A DNA stretch of 64,000 nucleotides from Acanthopleura granulata (GCA_016165875.1 JABBOT010000038.1:124001-188000), one strand, 5' to 3'; positions 23,251 to 34,625 are shown, numbered from the stretch's first letter. Translations and numbers: made by a program. The notes: generated by a model not told the origin, from the letters alone.

Positions 23251-24714
23251 CAGTTGCGCCGTATATATATTTGTCTGTATATGAAAAAGGTTAACATACA
23301 AATAAACACTGATTTAGTGTTTCAACCATTAAATTGTTCTTTCTCACGTGACCACATGTGTATAAGGCGTTATACTGATCGATGCATGAAGCTATTCCGT
23401 GCATGTCCGTGACCACTATTATTCAAGAAAGTCTTAAAGAACAATAAATCTAGGTTTCTATATACTGACCATATTATAAATCAGTTATTATTAATTATAC
23501 ATGGTTACGTCTTAGTCTCCTATTACATTCCTGTCACGGGTAATACGGGTTAATATATATACATAGGTTTCCAGTGATGAGTGTTAGTCTTTCTAAACAA
23601 AGAGGGTAATAGACATGCACAGAGAAAAAAAATTGTTTTTTGAAAATCATAGAGAAATATATATATACACCTCTGAAATACCTTCAATGAGTTCAAAAAC
23701 TGTGATTGAATGAAGCAAACCGAAGAGTTCGGCAAAAGTGTGTATGGCTTAAAGTAAGTATTAGCATGCATAATTTATTTATTTATTTATCGTTTGTTTG
23801 TTTGTTTGTTTGTTCAACGCCATACTCAGATGTTGACACTGCGTGAGCAGAAAACAAGTGGTGCTTGCCAACCAACGTTACAGCATGTACACACACAAAA
23901 AAACGGCCACACGAGATGGGTGGACCGCTAGCTATCACCAAGCCACAGGCAACATTGACTGCAGTAACATCTACAAATGTCCTGTCCAACTTAAGGCCGA
24001 CATTGTAACAACACTCTCTGCGACCAAGCTATTGGCAAAATAGAGAGTCAGGTCAATAGAGAAACAGACACGAAGCTGGCAAATCTGATGTATAGAGATT
24101 TGACATAAGAATAGATGGACAAATGCGGGATCTGTCAGACTCTTTATGCATGTGAAATCTCCAAAAAACTTTACTTCCCAAATTTCGTCTTTCTAGATCT
24201 CGTTGTGTGGAATTGGTCCGGAACACATTACGTTAACAAAAGTTAAAAACGAATGGCCGTGTATATATAATGAGCACGGAAAGAATTCAACCACAATTAG
24301 TCCTCGCCATCTTCAAAGTCATGACAACAGAAGGTGTATAGATGTGTCGAAAAATCCGGGTGCCGATTCCAGAATGTTAAGTTATCGTGCAGCAAAGATC
24401 TTGCACCATGGGATTTAGATATTGCTGAGGTTGACAATGCCGCCATCTATGAAGTAGTTTCGTATAAGAGATTCTGTTGCGGAAATGACGTTTAATTATG
24501 GAGTTATCTCCACGCAGCATCACATCTAAATTCCTCTGTCTATCAACACTTCCGATTTGTCCATGTATACATGGATGTAACTCATTCACTGGGCAGAAAC
24601 ACTTTGCTTTCCTTTAGATCAAGCAATCCGAGAAGCGAAGTGTTTAAAATTATCCAGATATTTTGCTTTGTTGTTTTGGGCCATATACACATGTACTCAC
24701 TCACACGAGGGCAA

Positions 24715-25050
24715 TGATTTTCACGAATGGAGGAAACAAGCTAGAGTGCTCCGCCGGGGAACATTACCTGCCTTTGGAAAGTTACTGACCAACTTCCCCA
24801 CATTCATGTACGCGAGGTAGGCCTAGAGACATGCACGGCACTATATGGTGGAAGACATGCAAGCAATCCTCTGCCTTTAATAGACATCCGTGAACGGCCA
24901 CCATGAGCGTGTCGACCAAGTATTGCCTGACACCGGAGAAATTTACAAATTCTGTTACAAAAGGCATACAGGAACCCGTGCCTTGTGTGCACGACCATGC
25001 GTTTGAAAGAGAAGCACCTTGAACCACTCGGCCATGACCCTCTCACTCGT
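24715..25050 (-). mobile_element. tRNA-derived SINE, family C
   Basis: On the minus strand it starts with GTCATGGCCGAGTGGTTCAA, a near-perfect tRNA A box (TGGCCGAGTGG, as in tRNA-Ser/Leu), with a degenerate B-box region about 40 nt later. The body runs about 300 bp. The 80-codon minus-strand ORFs inside are not genes. Confidence 0.55.
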
Positions 25051-25104
25051 TAAAGAATAAGAGAACTATGTATGTTTATTTCCAGGATGAGCGACGAGCA
25101 TTTG

Positions 25105-25420
25105 GGCCATTTACAGAACTCTTAGTTTCACATGTTTGTGAAGGTATGCTGTGTCTTCTTGTGGCGGAGCCAGTCCTTTCCGCCGAAGTGTTGCCACCAC
25201 TTGAGCATCATACAGGAGACGCCAGACATGACACCTCACCGAATCACAATATACTGACACCGGGTCGACGAGCCGTGTTTCATTGCTCAAACCTCTCAGT
25301 GTCGAGGGCCAAGCGAGACATTAACAATGAAGTACCACTTTTTAAAGTCGGTATGACCCGAGCCCCGGATCCCACGAGTTCGAGGCTGACGGTCTAACCA
25401 CCAGGCCACCCTCTTGGTTT
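25105..25420 (-). mobile_element. tRNA-derived SINE, family B
   Basis: The minus-strand head reads GGTGGCCTGGTGGTTAGACC, then GTCAGCCTCGAACTCGTGG (B box). The body has GTGTCAGTATATTGTG and GTGGCAACACTTCGGCGG, shared with the copies at 39063 and 58975. It abuts the family-C SINE. Confidence 0.65.
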
Positions 25421-26173
25421 TAGCGACTTGGAAAGTACAAGTAGCTGGTTTCTTGAACCTTGAAAAATTCAGTAATGGTGTTGCTGAGTTTATGAATAAA
25501 ATACTCTAGGACCCGGTGCATTTCGACCGCAATGTGATGGGTTTTCAGTTACCCGCCTGTGACTGTTGGTATAAGTGATCTATACCCATATAAACATGTC
25601 TACCATCATATTAGTTTAAAATTCTTGAACAAAACCTTAAAAACCAGTGAAATAATTAAATAAATAAGCTCATATAATTTGGCATTTTAAAGTACATCAC
25701 AGGCTGTACCCAAACCCAATGAGACCAATGCAGTGAAAGTTGTATATATAATTTGTAATTGACCTAATGGATCCTTTCAACTATTTTCTCAGGTCAAAAT
25801 TCATGTACATGTAGATACCTGCCTATTTGGATTAAACCGGCTTCATGTAACCACACTGTTTCCAAAAAATGATGATAAAAATATATCCCATTTTTATGAA
25901 ACGCGATCCCTATTTTTTATGATCACAGCTTCAGGTTTAAATAATGAATTAAAGGGAAAGACTCCGCAAAAATTAGAATATCATGAGTAAAAAGAGCATT
26001 AAAAACTTTAGCGGAAAATACCTTTACCCACTTTTAAATTTTTTTTTCTCTCCAGATTAAATGCAGCCCGTGTTTTGATTGTACTTTGAAGAGATTTGTG
26101 GACTATATTGATAATGTGTGTCAACAGTTACGTAAAAACACAAGTTTTTGTACACCTTTAATGTTCACCTCTG

Positions 26174-26415
26174 AATGAGTGAGTGAGTGCTTGGGGTTTA
26201 GTCACTTAACAATGTTTCAGTCATATGACAAGGAGTCCTTTTGATGCGGGAAAATGTTTTTGTATTAAATCAAACTGTAAATGTAAAAAGGCAGAAACTG
26301 AAGAGCGACGGGTTATTATGGAAGCCGGCTTGATGAGGACATCTCGTGCCGCGCCTCGCAGGTCGAGACCCTCGGTACGAGAATGGTGCAAATCGCACGC
26401 CTACCGGCCTCGTAT
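26174..26415 (-). mobile_element. SINE-like element with an (ACTC)n end, family D
   Basis: The minus strand ends TTGTTAAGTGACTAAACCCC followed by AAGCACTCACTCACTC. The same end occurs on the plus strand near 63236-63282. The upstream part contains GGGTCTCGACCTGCGAGGC, a possible degenerate B box. Confidence 0.45.
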
Positions 26416-26419
26416 CTAC

Positions 26420-28640
26420 TTTATTCATGTACCACTGGTACATAAGATAAAAGCACAGACATCAAAAAATACATGACAGGTCAGCATTTGTAAACCAGCG
26501 ACATATATAGGCCGCCGATGCATGTACATGCATGAACAGGTAGAGTACAGCGCACACAAATCTCTTCACATACGTCGTATACCTCTACAGGACCACAGCC
26601 TTTTCACAGGTAGGCACATAAATTAACGTCAGCTTCATTAAAATACATAAAATAAGGTATTTATTAAATTTTGATAATAACAGCATATGCATCATTAACT
26701 TAAGAAATATAATACCCATTCTGACTTTTAAATGGCTAGCAAAAGGTTTTAAACTCAAATGTGAATGAAATCAAAGTAAGAAAGAAATGTCATCACAAGA
26801 GATGAGTGAGCACTAAGGGGAGATAACTTCAAACCTACTAGCAAGTCCACGGCGAAAGGGTAAATTTGCATAAACCATTTTCATTATTAAAGCCACTTTA
26901 ACTTAGCATCACTGATAACAAATGGTTCAGATTTGTGGCGCAAATTATACGTACATGTAAAATTATGCTTTTGAATTATACGAAACTGACGAATTGCTGC
27001 TAGCTCTGCATGTGGCCCGGGAATATGAATGAACATGTTTTGCCATCAACTAAATGTACATGTAGTTGCTGGGCGTTGTGACGAATGATGTCACTCTAAT
27101 TTGACAGTTAACAGCGGATTTTGAAAGAAGCTCTGCTCTTACACGGATGAGGTATGCATTTTATCTATTTTGTCTGCGGAAACTTAACACTTTGTGGTCG
27201 TTCATCATATCAGGGCTGAATAAATTATCTCACAAGAAATTACTAACTAGGAGCATCGAAATATGAGCCTTAGTCAGGATAGCCCGGGGCTACCATTAAG
27301 GTAAAGCAGTATCAGAAAGCTTCGTAGCGTTATGATTCATTCTAATGACACCCGTAACAGACACATTGCTCTTTTCGTTTGCTTAAAAAATGACTGCATT
27401 ATTTTAATACTGAAAAATTAGATAAATTCGACTCCAGTTTATGTCGTTTCAATTGTCACATATTCATGGGCATTTTAAACATGACAAGAATTTAGCAAGC
27501 TAAACATTTTGCCGCCTTGTATTTTTTTCTTTTTTTCTCTAAGATTTATCTGGTCTGTCGGTGGACCTGTCACCTTTTATAGCACAGCCCTGACATTTCA
27601 GTCACTGAGTTATCTTGTTGAGGGATAGGTTAATTGATCTGTAGCCCTACATGGGGAAATGGCGTTTAATGAGCATTGCTAAGTTTGCGTTCTCTCGTTC
27701 ATAGTTCAGTAAGCCTGGATTGAACCGAAACACCAAAAGTTTTGGGTGAAGACCAATCCCATTAAGGTGGCAAAATTTCAGCCAGTGAACTTTAAACGAA
27801 GACTGACAGCTGCACTGTTGCTCTGAGAGGAAATCAAAGAACATATTCAGAGCAGGTCTATAATGATGCACCCAACATCGTAATTTTGTTATGTTGACAC
27901 ATAGGACTGGTCATTCCATGAAGGAGGATGGAAATATTTTTTGACAGAATTACAAGCAGTAAAACTTGATATTCAGGTACCCTCAACTGTTAATAAATGG
28001 TTAACCTTCCCATGTTGAATGTGTCCTCCGAACCTCAAGTGTTGTTGTTGTTTGGTGAAAAAGATTGCGTGCTTAGAAATGAGACGGATGAGACAAAAGT
28101 CACCTATTAGAGTGGATGGAAAAGTGACCCGCGACCAAAATTATTAGAAGCGTTCTAATGAACGAAATTCAAGAAGCGTAATGTACCAATGACCGCAAAA
28201 CTTCGGTCTCCCTGAACGAAGGCTGATGAACAATACTGGAACGATGTAACAAAAATTCACTCAAAACCATGACTGCTGTGTGTGCCAATAACTGTTATGT
28301 GAAGGAACTAAAGAATGCAGTTCCCTCTGTACACATGGTGAAAAATATTAAAATATTTACATTTATCCTTTGCGAAGAACATTGTAAGGACATTTTGAAG
28401 TTTATGTGGCTGCCTTTTTGTTATCTTTGGCCTGGCCCCATAAGACTCCATCTGCTAGCCTTGTGTCGTTGGAATCTGCCACTTGCTTGAGGATAGATGT
28501 GTGTATCTATTATTGCCATGAAGGCTTCCATGGTGTAGCAGTGATCGATATCGCCGCCTAATACTAAAAATAGATTTTATCCCATGATGCTTTGCACAGT
28601 TGCCCTTTTTTTTGAACAAATTGTGAAACCATCCTAAAAG
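26420..28640. other. Intergenic, no supported gene
   Basis: AT-rich. The most gene-like stretch is a 74-codon minus-strand ORF at 27647-27871, which has no motif I recognise and no clear splice sites. Confidence 0.4.
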
Positions 28641-28644
28641 ATGG

Positions 28645-28865
28645 CACTTAACATGTCACCGCTTCAACTGAACATGTCACCACTTTAACTGAACATGTCA
28701 TCGCTTCAACTGAACAGGTCACAGCTTGAACTTAACATGTCATCGCTTCAACTGAACAGGTCACAGCTTGAACTTAACATGTCATCGCTTCAACTGAACA
28801 TGTCACTGCTTCAACTAAACTTGTTACTGCTTCAGCTAAACTTGTTACCGCTTCAACTAGATATT
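28645..28865. repeat. 21-bp minisatellite
   Basis: About ten copies of a unit like CATGTCATCGCTTCAACTGAA, diverging toward the right end. It opens the 70-codon ORF at 28695-28907 with a 7-residue repeat, an artefact. Confidence 0.9.
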
Positions 28866-29171
28866 TTACCACTTTGGTTTAAGGGGCATGTGCTGCTCAA
28901 GGACTAGCTCGGTGAATAAATTTTGTTTGGATTTGCTTTGTGTCTGAGTACACCTCAAGATGTGTTCTTGTGAATGATACACAATGAGGCAGATGCATAA
29001 AGTTGAGGTGATTATTAAAGCGTATCCATAAAACTATTATCCTGTCACAATTCTGATACTGAGAGAAAGCGATATGTTGCTTTGTCATGTTTGTGTTGTG
29101 ATGTACGGAAACGGTGATCAGAGTTGTCAATGTACATAGCATTTAGTGGTATTTTGATGTAGATGTTGATA

Positions 29172-29378
29172 CTTTCACCAAAGCGGTCGCTGTGAGTTCA
29201 AGTCCAGCTCATGCTGGTTTCCTTATGCGAGAAGGTCTGCCGGCAACGTGCGGATGGTCGTGGGTTTCCCGTGGGCTCTGTCTGGTCTCCTCCCACCATA
29301 ATGCTGGCCACGGTAGTATAAGTGAAATTATTTTGAGTATGGCGTAAAACAATAATCAAATAAATAAATAAGTAAGCA
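29172..29378 (+). mobile_element. SINE-A copy
   Basis: Direct copy: AGCGGTCGCTGTGAGTTCAA, GCTCATGCTGG, GAAGGTCTGCCGGCAAC, CCACCATAATGCTGGCC, CAAATAAATAAATAAGTAAG tail. Confidence 0.88.
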
Positions 29379-30249
29379 AAATGATGCAGCTGTGGGCTAT
29401 TACCATTCTTGACTTTTCCCTTGCGCGATGTTGGATATCAACCGACATTAGTGTATGTTTGTGTAGTGTAGTTTTCAGTCTAACACTGTTTTATTCAGGC
29501 TGATATAATGAAATATAACTCTATTTTGATTAAACTCTTCAATTTACAGCAGATGCAACTGAGCAAGGATGCACCTAGCATTTACCAAGGGACATAACTC
29601 TACTTGGCATGTTATACATGATACTGGCAGATTGTATTCATACTGAATGCTTTTTTTTCTCCATGAGATGTTCAGTCTTTTCTCCTTCATTTATGACAAC
29701 CAATGATGATGATTATCAGGATGATTTTAATACTGTAATTCATGTACATGTGTGTGTGGAGTTGTAGTTTGTACTCATGACATTATGTGTGTGCCTGTGT
29801 AGTATCTGTTTAATCTGGTTTGTGTTTACAAATGACAGTCAAAACACTTTTACAGCCCATGGACAATAAAAATGATTTCCCACACATTGTTAACATAAAC
29901 ACCTTGCCTACGGACTGGACATAGAGGTATTACGCCATTAGCATGTGATCATACAATTAGCATGCGGTGGTGGTGGAGGAGTTGAAATTTTAGAACGAGG
30001 CACCATCCTGCACCACCATCACTATGCCAGAGGACCCCAACATGTACTTAAAACACCTCCATTGAAAGGTCCTCAACCTTTGCACACCTTTCACTGTGAC
30101 CTAAAATGTTAACTTAGCCTACTGCATACACCCAGTAGTATAGATAATGGAAGTTCTGGCTCACCTGGTGGTGGGAGCCATCCCACCCCCCTACAGAGCT
30201 CTTAGCACCAGGTGTTCAGATTCTGGGCACATCAAGCCATATGGTGTCC

Positions 30250-30362
30250 AGCTACGTAGATAATTTGCGACTGTTTATGTAGACAGACACCTGTTCACAT
30301 TCATAAATAATTGGCGACTGTTTATGTAGACAGACACCTCTACACATTCATACATAATTGCC
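30250..30362. repeat. About 50-bp direct duplication at the edge of the virus-like insertion
   Basis: GCGACTGTTTATGTAGACAG and the following ACACCT...CACATTCAT...AATAATTG occur twice, at about 30268 and 30314. The second copy runs directly into the GC-rich ORF. Confidence 0.8.
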
Positions 30363-30607
30363 ATAGGCCGATCAACCCGCGGCCCAACGATAATTTCTAT
30401 ACACGGTGGCTAGAGGTCGCGCGGGCTGACCACGCTGACCTCTTGGACACGACCTTCGAGAATGAGGTGATGCTTGAAGAATACGGTGACACCATACCCG
30501 CCACTATGCGCAAGCGCGTTCAGAGAGTCATATACCTGCTCCCTGAGAGGATCTACGATCACGATGTGATGGCCCGCGAGATCATCGCAGGTCCCACTTG
30601 TGCGTGA
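30359..30607 (+). pseudogene. GC-rich unidentified ORF, probably frameshifted remnant
   Basis: From about 30375 to 30685 composition jumps to GC-rich with G or C at most third codon positions on the plus strand, unlike the flanks. The frame reads DLLDTTFENEVMLEEYGD and VQRVIYLLPERIYDHDVM and stops at 30605-30607. Just after, a shifted frame reads KRRPDGKRARGRREPRRL, a basic tail that suggests one frameshift. I do not recognise the family. Its composition and position next to the virus-like fragment suggest it belongs to the same insertion, but on the opposite strand. The 80-codon minus ORF (30410-30652) is probably its shadow. Confidence 0.35.
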
Positions 30608-31154
30608 AGCGGAGACCGGATGGAAAACGCGCTCGTGGTCGCCGCGAACCACGGCGTCTGGTAGCTAGCCAGCAGCAAAGCACATAAAATTCAAACTCTA
30701 TAGCCCTTCCTCGCCGTGGGCCTGTAGGGTTAGAATTTTGTTCACTTCAGTGAATCACTTCTTAGTCAAGTTCTGGTTTACCAGAGTATGGAGTTATCAT
30801 ATGTCTGGTCTTGTATGGCATTATAGAGTTTGTGTAGAATATACATAGCTACAACCCACCTGACCCCAATTGAGGTCACAATGAGTATATTGGATAAGGG
30901 CGATGGACACATCTTAAAGCCAGCTTGCGAGTAATACTACAAGTATATCGAACTCCGGTATCCTACCTCTTTGTCGAAAACTTTAATTGGTGGATCGTTT
31001 TTTCATGAGGGATGCACGAGCTTCGTCCTGCCCCTGCTGCACTCACTCATCCCTCTTTTTCCTATCTAATGAAATCGAGTTATGTGCTGTACCAACTCGA
31101 ATCTGTTCTTTCATTTCTTGGTATTTTTAGACTTCACCGAGTATTAACTGAAAC

Positions 31155-31714
31155 TCAGTATCCGAAATCTGTAAAAACGTGGTCGTTGAGAGCCTTGAAG
31201 TCGGTATAGATGATGTAAGGGGTTGGGCTCTGCTTGTGGTGGTTCAGGAATGTGAGCTTGTTTTTACCCTCTTCCGGCATCTCTACCTTCACAGCAGTCT
31301 GGCCAGTCCTGCGGCATTCCGGTTTGTCGGCTTCCAGGAGGTCTTCTCGGGAATAGCCATGGAGGCATCGCTCGCAGAAGTCTTTGATCCAGGTGTAGTG
31401 AAATTTCCCAACCTTCTCAATCAACAGTAGATTGATGAGGGGCGTGCCTGCCAGCTGCTTACTTAGGCTGTGGACGATAGCCCCTTTTCCCCAACCGAAT
31501 ATATTCATGGTTAGGTCGTTTTGTTTCTCAACCTTTGGGATCTGGGAGATGGGAGTTGGAGAGTCGATCTCTTTAAAGTTTTGGGCATTCTCAGTTGGTA
31601 TTTTATGGGTCTGTCCACATTATCTTCAGCCGGGAACAAGGCAGACCGAAGAGCCCAACAGAGGCAGCGGTCATCCTTGTTCTTCACGTTCACAACTGCC
31701 TTCTTATTCCTCAC
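31155..31714 (-). pseudogene. Type-B DNA polymerase fragment of the Polinton-like insertion
   Basis: Two overlapping frames. One (31714 on) contains VVNVKNKDDRCLCWALRSAL. The other (31508-31155) contains INLLLIEKVGKFHYTWIKD, the Cys/His group FCERCLHGYS followed about 15 residues later by a further Cys, and PYIIYTDFKALND. I recognise these as the conserved region just before and at the start of the exonuclease domain of Polinton-type polymerases. A frameshift lies between the frames, a small deletion lies between WIKD and FCERC, and the reading ends in unrelated sequence at 31155. No catalytic palm is present. Confidence 0.65.
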
Positions 31715-31732
31715 ATCTGCTAGAAGTGGGAT

Positions 31733-32324
31733 TTAAGGTCCGCCTCTCAGCGACTGGTATCGAGCGATGTCCAGCCATAGAGCTTCCACTCGATCGACGA
31801 TCCATCCCGACCCTCTCTGCGTCCACTTTTCAAGAGTGTCCAGGATGTGAGGGAAAGCCTTGCCTAGTGCCTCACTGATCTCATCAGCCTGTAGAACAGC
31901 CTCCTGCTTGTGGCAGATCACAGGATCGGTGTACTCCACCATCAGACCTGTTCTTTCAGAGCTGAACCTTGAGGGCGAGTTGAAACTTTACACCTCTGAG
32001 GACTCGGAGTTCTTCTTCAAACTTTTCTTTTATCTGGGGGCACATGCCTTCGAGAAAAGCTCTACCGTGTGGAAGCCCTTCGGGCACGGCCATATGCCAG
32101 CTATGGAGGTACCTTCCTATTGCCCGGCGGATTTCCTGGAATGTAAGCTCATCTGCCTTAGTACCCTCAAACAGCTCTAGAACTTCTTTCTGGTAGTCCT
32201 TGGTGGTTCGGACAGTTTTGTAGACGGGGTCAAATTCTCCCTCAATGGCCTTCCTCCTCCTACCCCTCTTCTTGCGTGGTGGAAGGAGAGGTCGATATTT
32301 CCCAGGTTGTAAGGGCACCCTCAA
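31733..32324 (-). pseudogene. N-terminal polymerase-gene region of the Polinton-like insertion
   Basis: Frames 32324-31956 and 31942-31733 lie in order, upstream of the polymerase fragment. The first has a basic stretch, PPRKKRGRRRK, and a charged helical part (QIKEKFEEELRVLRG). The second contains LEKWTQRGSGWIVDRVEALW. They are separated by a frame change near 31950. I read them as the N-terminal domain of the same polymerase gene or a gene fused in front of it. Confidence 0.5.
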
Positions 32325-32465
32325 ACAACTTTAGAACCTCCTTCTCAAAGCCCTGAATTGTGTGCAGAGTTTTGGAGTGAAGGACGGGATGAAATTCTTC
32401 CTCCTCCTACCCCTCTTCTTGCGTGGTGGAGGGAGAGGTCGATATCTCCCAGGCTGTAAGGGCTT
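32160..32465. repeat. About 150-bp tandem duplication inside the virus-like insertion
   Basis: CCTCCTACCCCTCTTCTTGC and the following 45 bp occur near 32260-32320 and again near 32405-32465. The preceding blocks (CAAACAGCTCTAGAAC and CAAACAACTTTAGAAC) are also paired. The downstream copy is more diverged. Confidence 0.85.
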
Positions 32466-32591
32466 TAGCAGGCGACCCTTGACTGCCTCAGGAATGGGCT
32501 CCTTCGTGATGTTTTGGACTACATCATGGAGAGCTGGGTTTTCTGGCATTTCTGCCCATAGTTGATTGATGTGTTCATCCATAGTCGCCAT
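32331..32591 (-). pseudogene. First ORF of the Polinton-like insertion, partly duplicated
   Basis: 86 codons starting at ATG 32591-32589, directly behind a CTTAAGGGATA motif. It carries the same PPRKKRGRRRK basic block as the next ORF because of a 150-bp tandem duplication, after which it runs out of frame. A basic, nuclear-localisation-like block is all that can be said of function. Confidence 0.45.
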
Positions 32592-33015
32592 TATCCCTTA
32601 AGATTTTATTTCTCTCAATGGAAATTTCATGTAGCAGCTGATCTATGTAAGCGCTCATACTACAGACCTTATCCCTTAAGGTTATCTTTCTCTAAATGGA
32701 AATGTCAATCGCTGCTAGTCATACAAGCTCTCCACTGAAAGTGCGCGTCTTTTTGCGCCAGTTCTGTAGGCGAACGTGGGCAGCGCCACATCCATTACAC
32801 ACACCTCAGCCGTTACGACATCCTGGTCCGCATACAGTGCATGGGATATTTGGCTGTTCTCCTTGCCTCATCTGGTAATTATGCTGTGCACAATACTCAC
32901 CAATAATATATCCAAACCTCTGCACATACCTTCATCCTGCGCTTTAACCATGTGCACTTCTTTTGATCCATTGTGGTCTTTATCCCTTAAGATTGTATTC
33001 TCTAATTAGAGGCTC
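32591..33015 (-). promoter_or_regulatory. Three copies of a 35-bp motif in front of minus-strand ORFs
   Basis: TTATCCCTTAAG followed by an A/T-rich stretch and TCTCT(C/A)A occurs at 32591-32625, 32669-32703 and 32979-33010. On the minus strand each copy ends with CTTAAGGGATAA and an ATG follows within 0-15 nt (ATGs at 32591, 32658 and 32971). Repeated, ORF-associated and AT-rich, they look like promoters of the virus-like element; function is inference. Confidence 0.45.
32705..32888 (-). pseudogene. Small Cys-rich ORF with one in-frame stop
   Basis: The minus-strand frame reads CTVCGPGCRNG, a TGA stop, then GVCNGCGAAHVRLQNWRKK, a pattern like a zinc ribbon or two CxxC knuckles with a basic tail. 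The stop between the knuckles and the lack of an ATG in frame suggest decay. It lies behind the repeated promoter-like motif at 32979 and probably belongs to the virus-like insertion. I do not recognise the family. Confidence 0.35.
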
Positions 33016-33339
33016 AAGATATAGAGCCCACTGTAATCTGACTGTGTCAAGTGGTCTCGCCAGCTATGTAAATACTGCCATTTACTATCAGCCTGTGTTA
33101 TATGATGAACCCGAAAGTATGTGAACTCTGGGATATATCCACTGCACATGGGTTAGCCCTGTGTAGTACCCACATAAGCTATTTACATCGTAGAAGTAGA
33201 GCAGCCGGCGCCTTGAGTGATGTAATGTTTCTGTTGTGTCTCTAATTAGAGGTTCGGTCCTGCTTGCGCCCCGGCCAACATAATTATGAAAGTGAACTCC
33301 CATTATCTACTCACCCACCGTTAAGAATTACATCTACAG

Positions 33340-33490
33340 AAGTTTTGGCTACATCGGTTGCTCAGGGTGACCCCACCCCCACCCTCCAGGCCTCGGGCTC
33401 CCCCCCCCCACAGGCAATCTACCCATCCCCACCCCACAGGTCTCAGTCTGACCCCACCATCACCCCACAGGTCTCAGAGTTTCAGTCTGA
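33340..33490. repeat. C-rich degenerate repeat
   Basis: Several imperfect copies of CACAGGTCTCAGTCTGACCC with CCCCACC linkers. The 87-codon plus ORF at 33264-33527 is an artefact. Confidence 0.7.
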
Positions 33491-33499
33491 TCAGAAAGA

Positions 33500-34350
33500 C
33501 AGATGTATTGTGGTGTGTGATAATTAGCTGAACCCTGTTGTATACCTGAACTCTCAGCCTCACCTGTCATATAGTTACAGGAGTGCTGACTGCCTCAGAG
33601 GCAGAGGGTGACCCCATCTCCTCAGGTCACAGACAGTGTATGATCAGGAGTATTTGAACGGAGTGGTGTGATAACGAATTGGCCGCTGGTGGGCTCAACC
33701 TGCCACCTGTAGCTATGTACACGTGATTACATGTATAGGAACATGTAGCATGCAGTGTGAATTTCACTCTTCCTCTTTGTCAGTCTCCTCACGCAAGGTG
33801 TCCAGCCGTGAATCAGAAATATGGTGACTGGCTGTAGAAGTGTGTACCACCACAGGATGTACATGTACAGTAGGCCTGCGTGAACACGCATTCGGTTTCC
33901 AGCCAGTGTAGCCTTGTGGATACAGCCACCTGTGCACAAATACCCTATTCCATAACTCTGCTAGCTCTAGTAGACAGGTGATCAGTACAGGATGATGTAC
34001 ATGGGGCTTTAACAACCCGTCAGGCCACAGCTGGCTCCTGCAAACTGGGATAAAACTGAGAGATTCCTGGTACAGGTAAACGGGTATTAAACAGGTGAGT
34101 CAAAGGTGTAGATACTGTCATGACAGTGGAACAGAAAACACATACAGTGTATTAGTACTGTGTATGTTTTATACTCAACCTACTGTGTTGTGTACGTGAA
34201 AATTATATTGTGTTCATTTTTGTACTGCATGGATGTGTGTGGCAATGTTAAAAAAGTCATGTTCAGATGGAAGTTTATTTAGATGTGTATTTCGACTGCA
34301 ATTTGTATAAAATGCTTCTGAAATTCCCGTGACAGAACATTTATAAGAGA
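33500..34350. other. Intergenic, nothing recognised
   Basis: No conserved ORF on either strand; a GTGAGT donor-like site at 34094 has no coding sequence in front of it. Confidence 0.4.
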
Positions 34351-34354
34351 GAGT

Positions 34355-34625
34355 TTATTTTTTATTTATTTGATTGGTGTTTTATGCCAGAGGAATACTT
34401 CCCTTGAACACATGTAGGATGGCAGCCAGCATTATGATGGGAGGAAAACTGCGCCGAGCCTGGGGGAAAACCCACGACCATATGCAAGTTGCTGATGGGC
34501 TTTCCATGTACGAACAGAGAGGAAGCCTGTGTGAGCCGCGCTCGAACTCACAGCAATCGCATTGGTGAGAGGCACCTGGGTCATTACGCTGCAATAGCGT
34601 GCTAACTCCTTCGACTACAGAGACT
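34355..34625 (-). mobile_element. SINE-A copy, full length
   Basis: Inverted copy from TTTATTTATTTGATTGGTG through CATTATGATGGGAGGAAAAC to GCTCGAACTCACAGC and a head ending GCGTGCTAACTCC (A-box complement). Confidence 0.85.

Larger units (their letters stand above)
31150..33300 (-). mobile_element. Degraded Maverick/Polinton-like (virus-like) insertion
   Basis: Minus-strand ORFs between 32591 and 31155 are consecutive pieces of the N-terminal part of a protein-primed type-B DNA polymerase of the Maverick/Polinton kind. They are interrupted by frameshifts, stops and an internal duplication. The exonuclease and palm parts that should follow are missing after about 31155, so the insertion is both truncated and mutated. 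Integrase, ATPase, protease and capsid genes were not found, and no terminal inverted repeats were found. The right limit (33300) is a guess from the last repeated TCTCTAATTAGAG motif. Confidence 0.6.

Noticed and set aside
27647..27871. 74-codon minus ORF (HHYRPALNMFFDFL...LKFCHLNGIGLHPKLL).
   Set aside because: Amino-acid composition looks protein-like, but I could not link it to any family or to splice sites.
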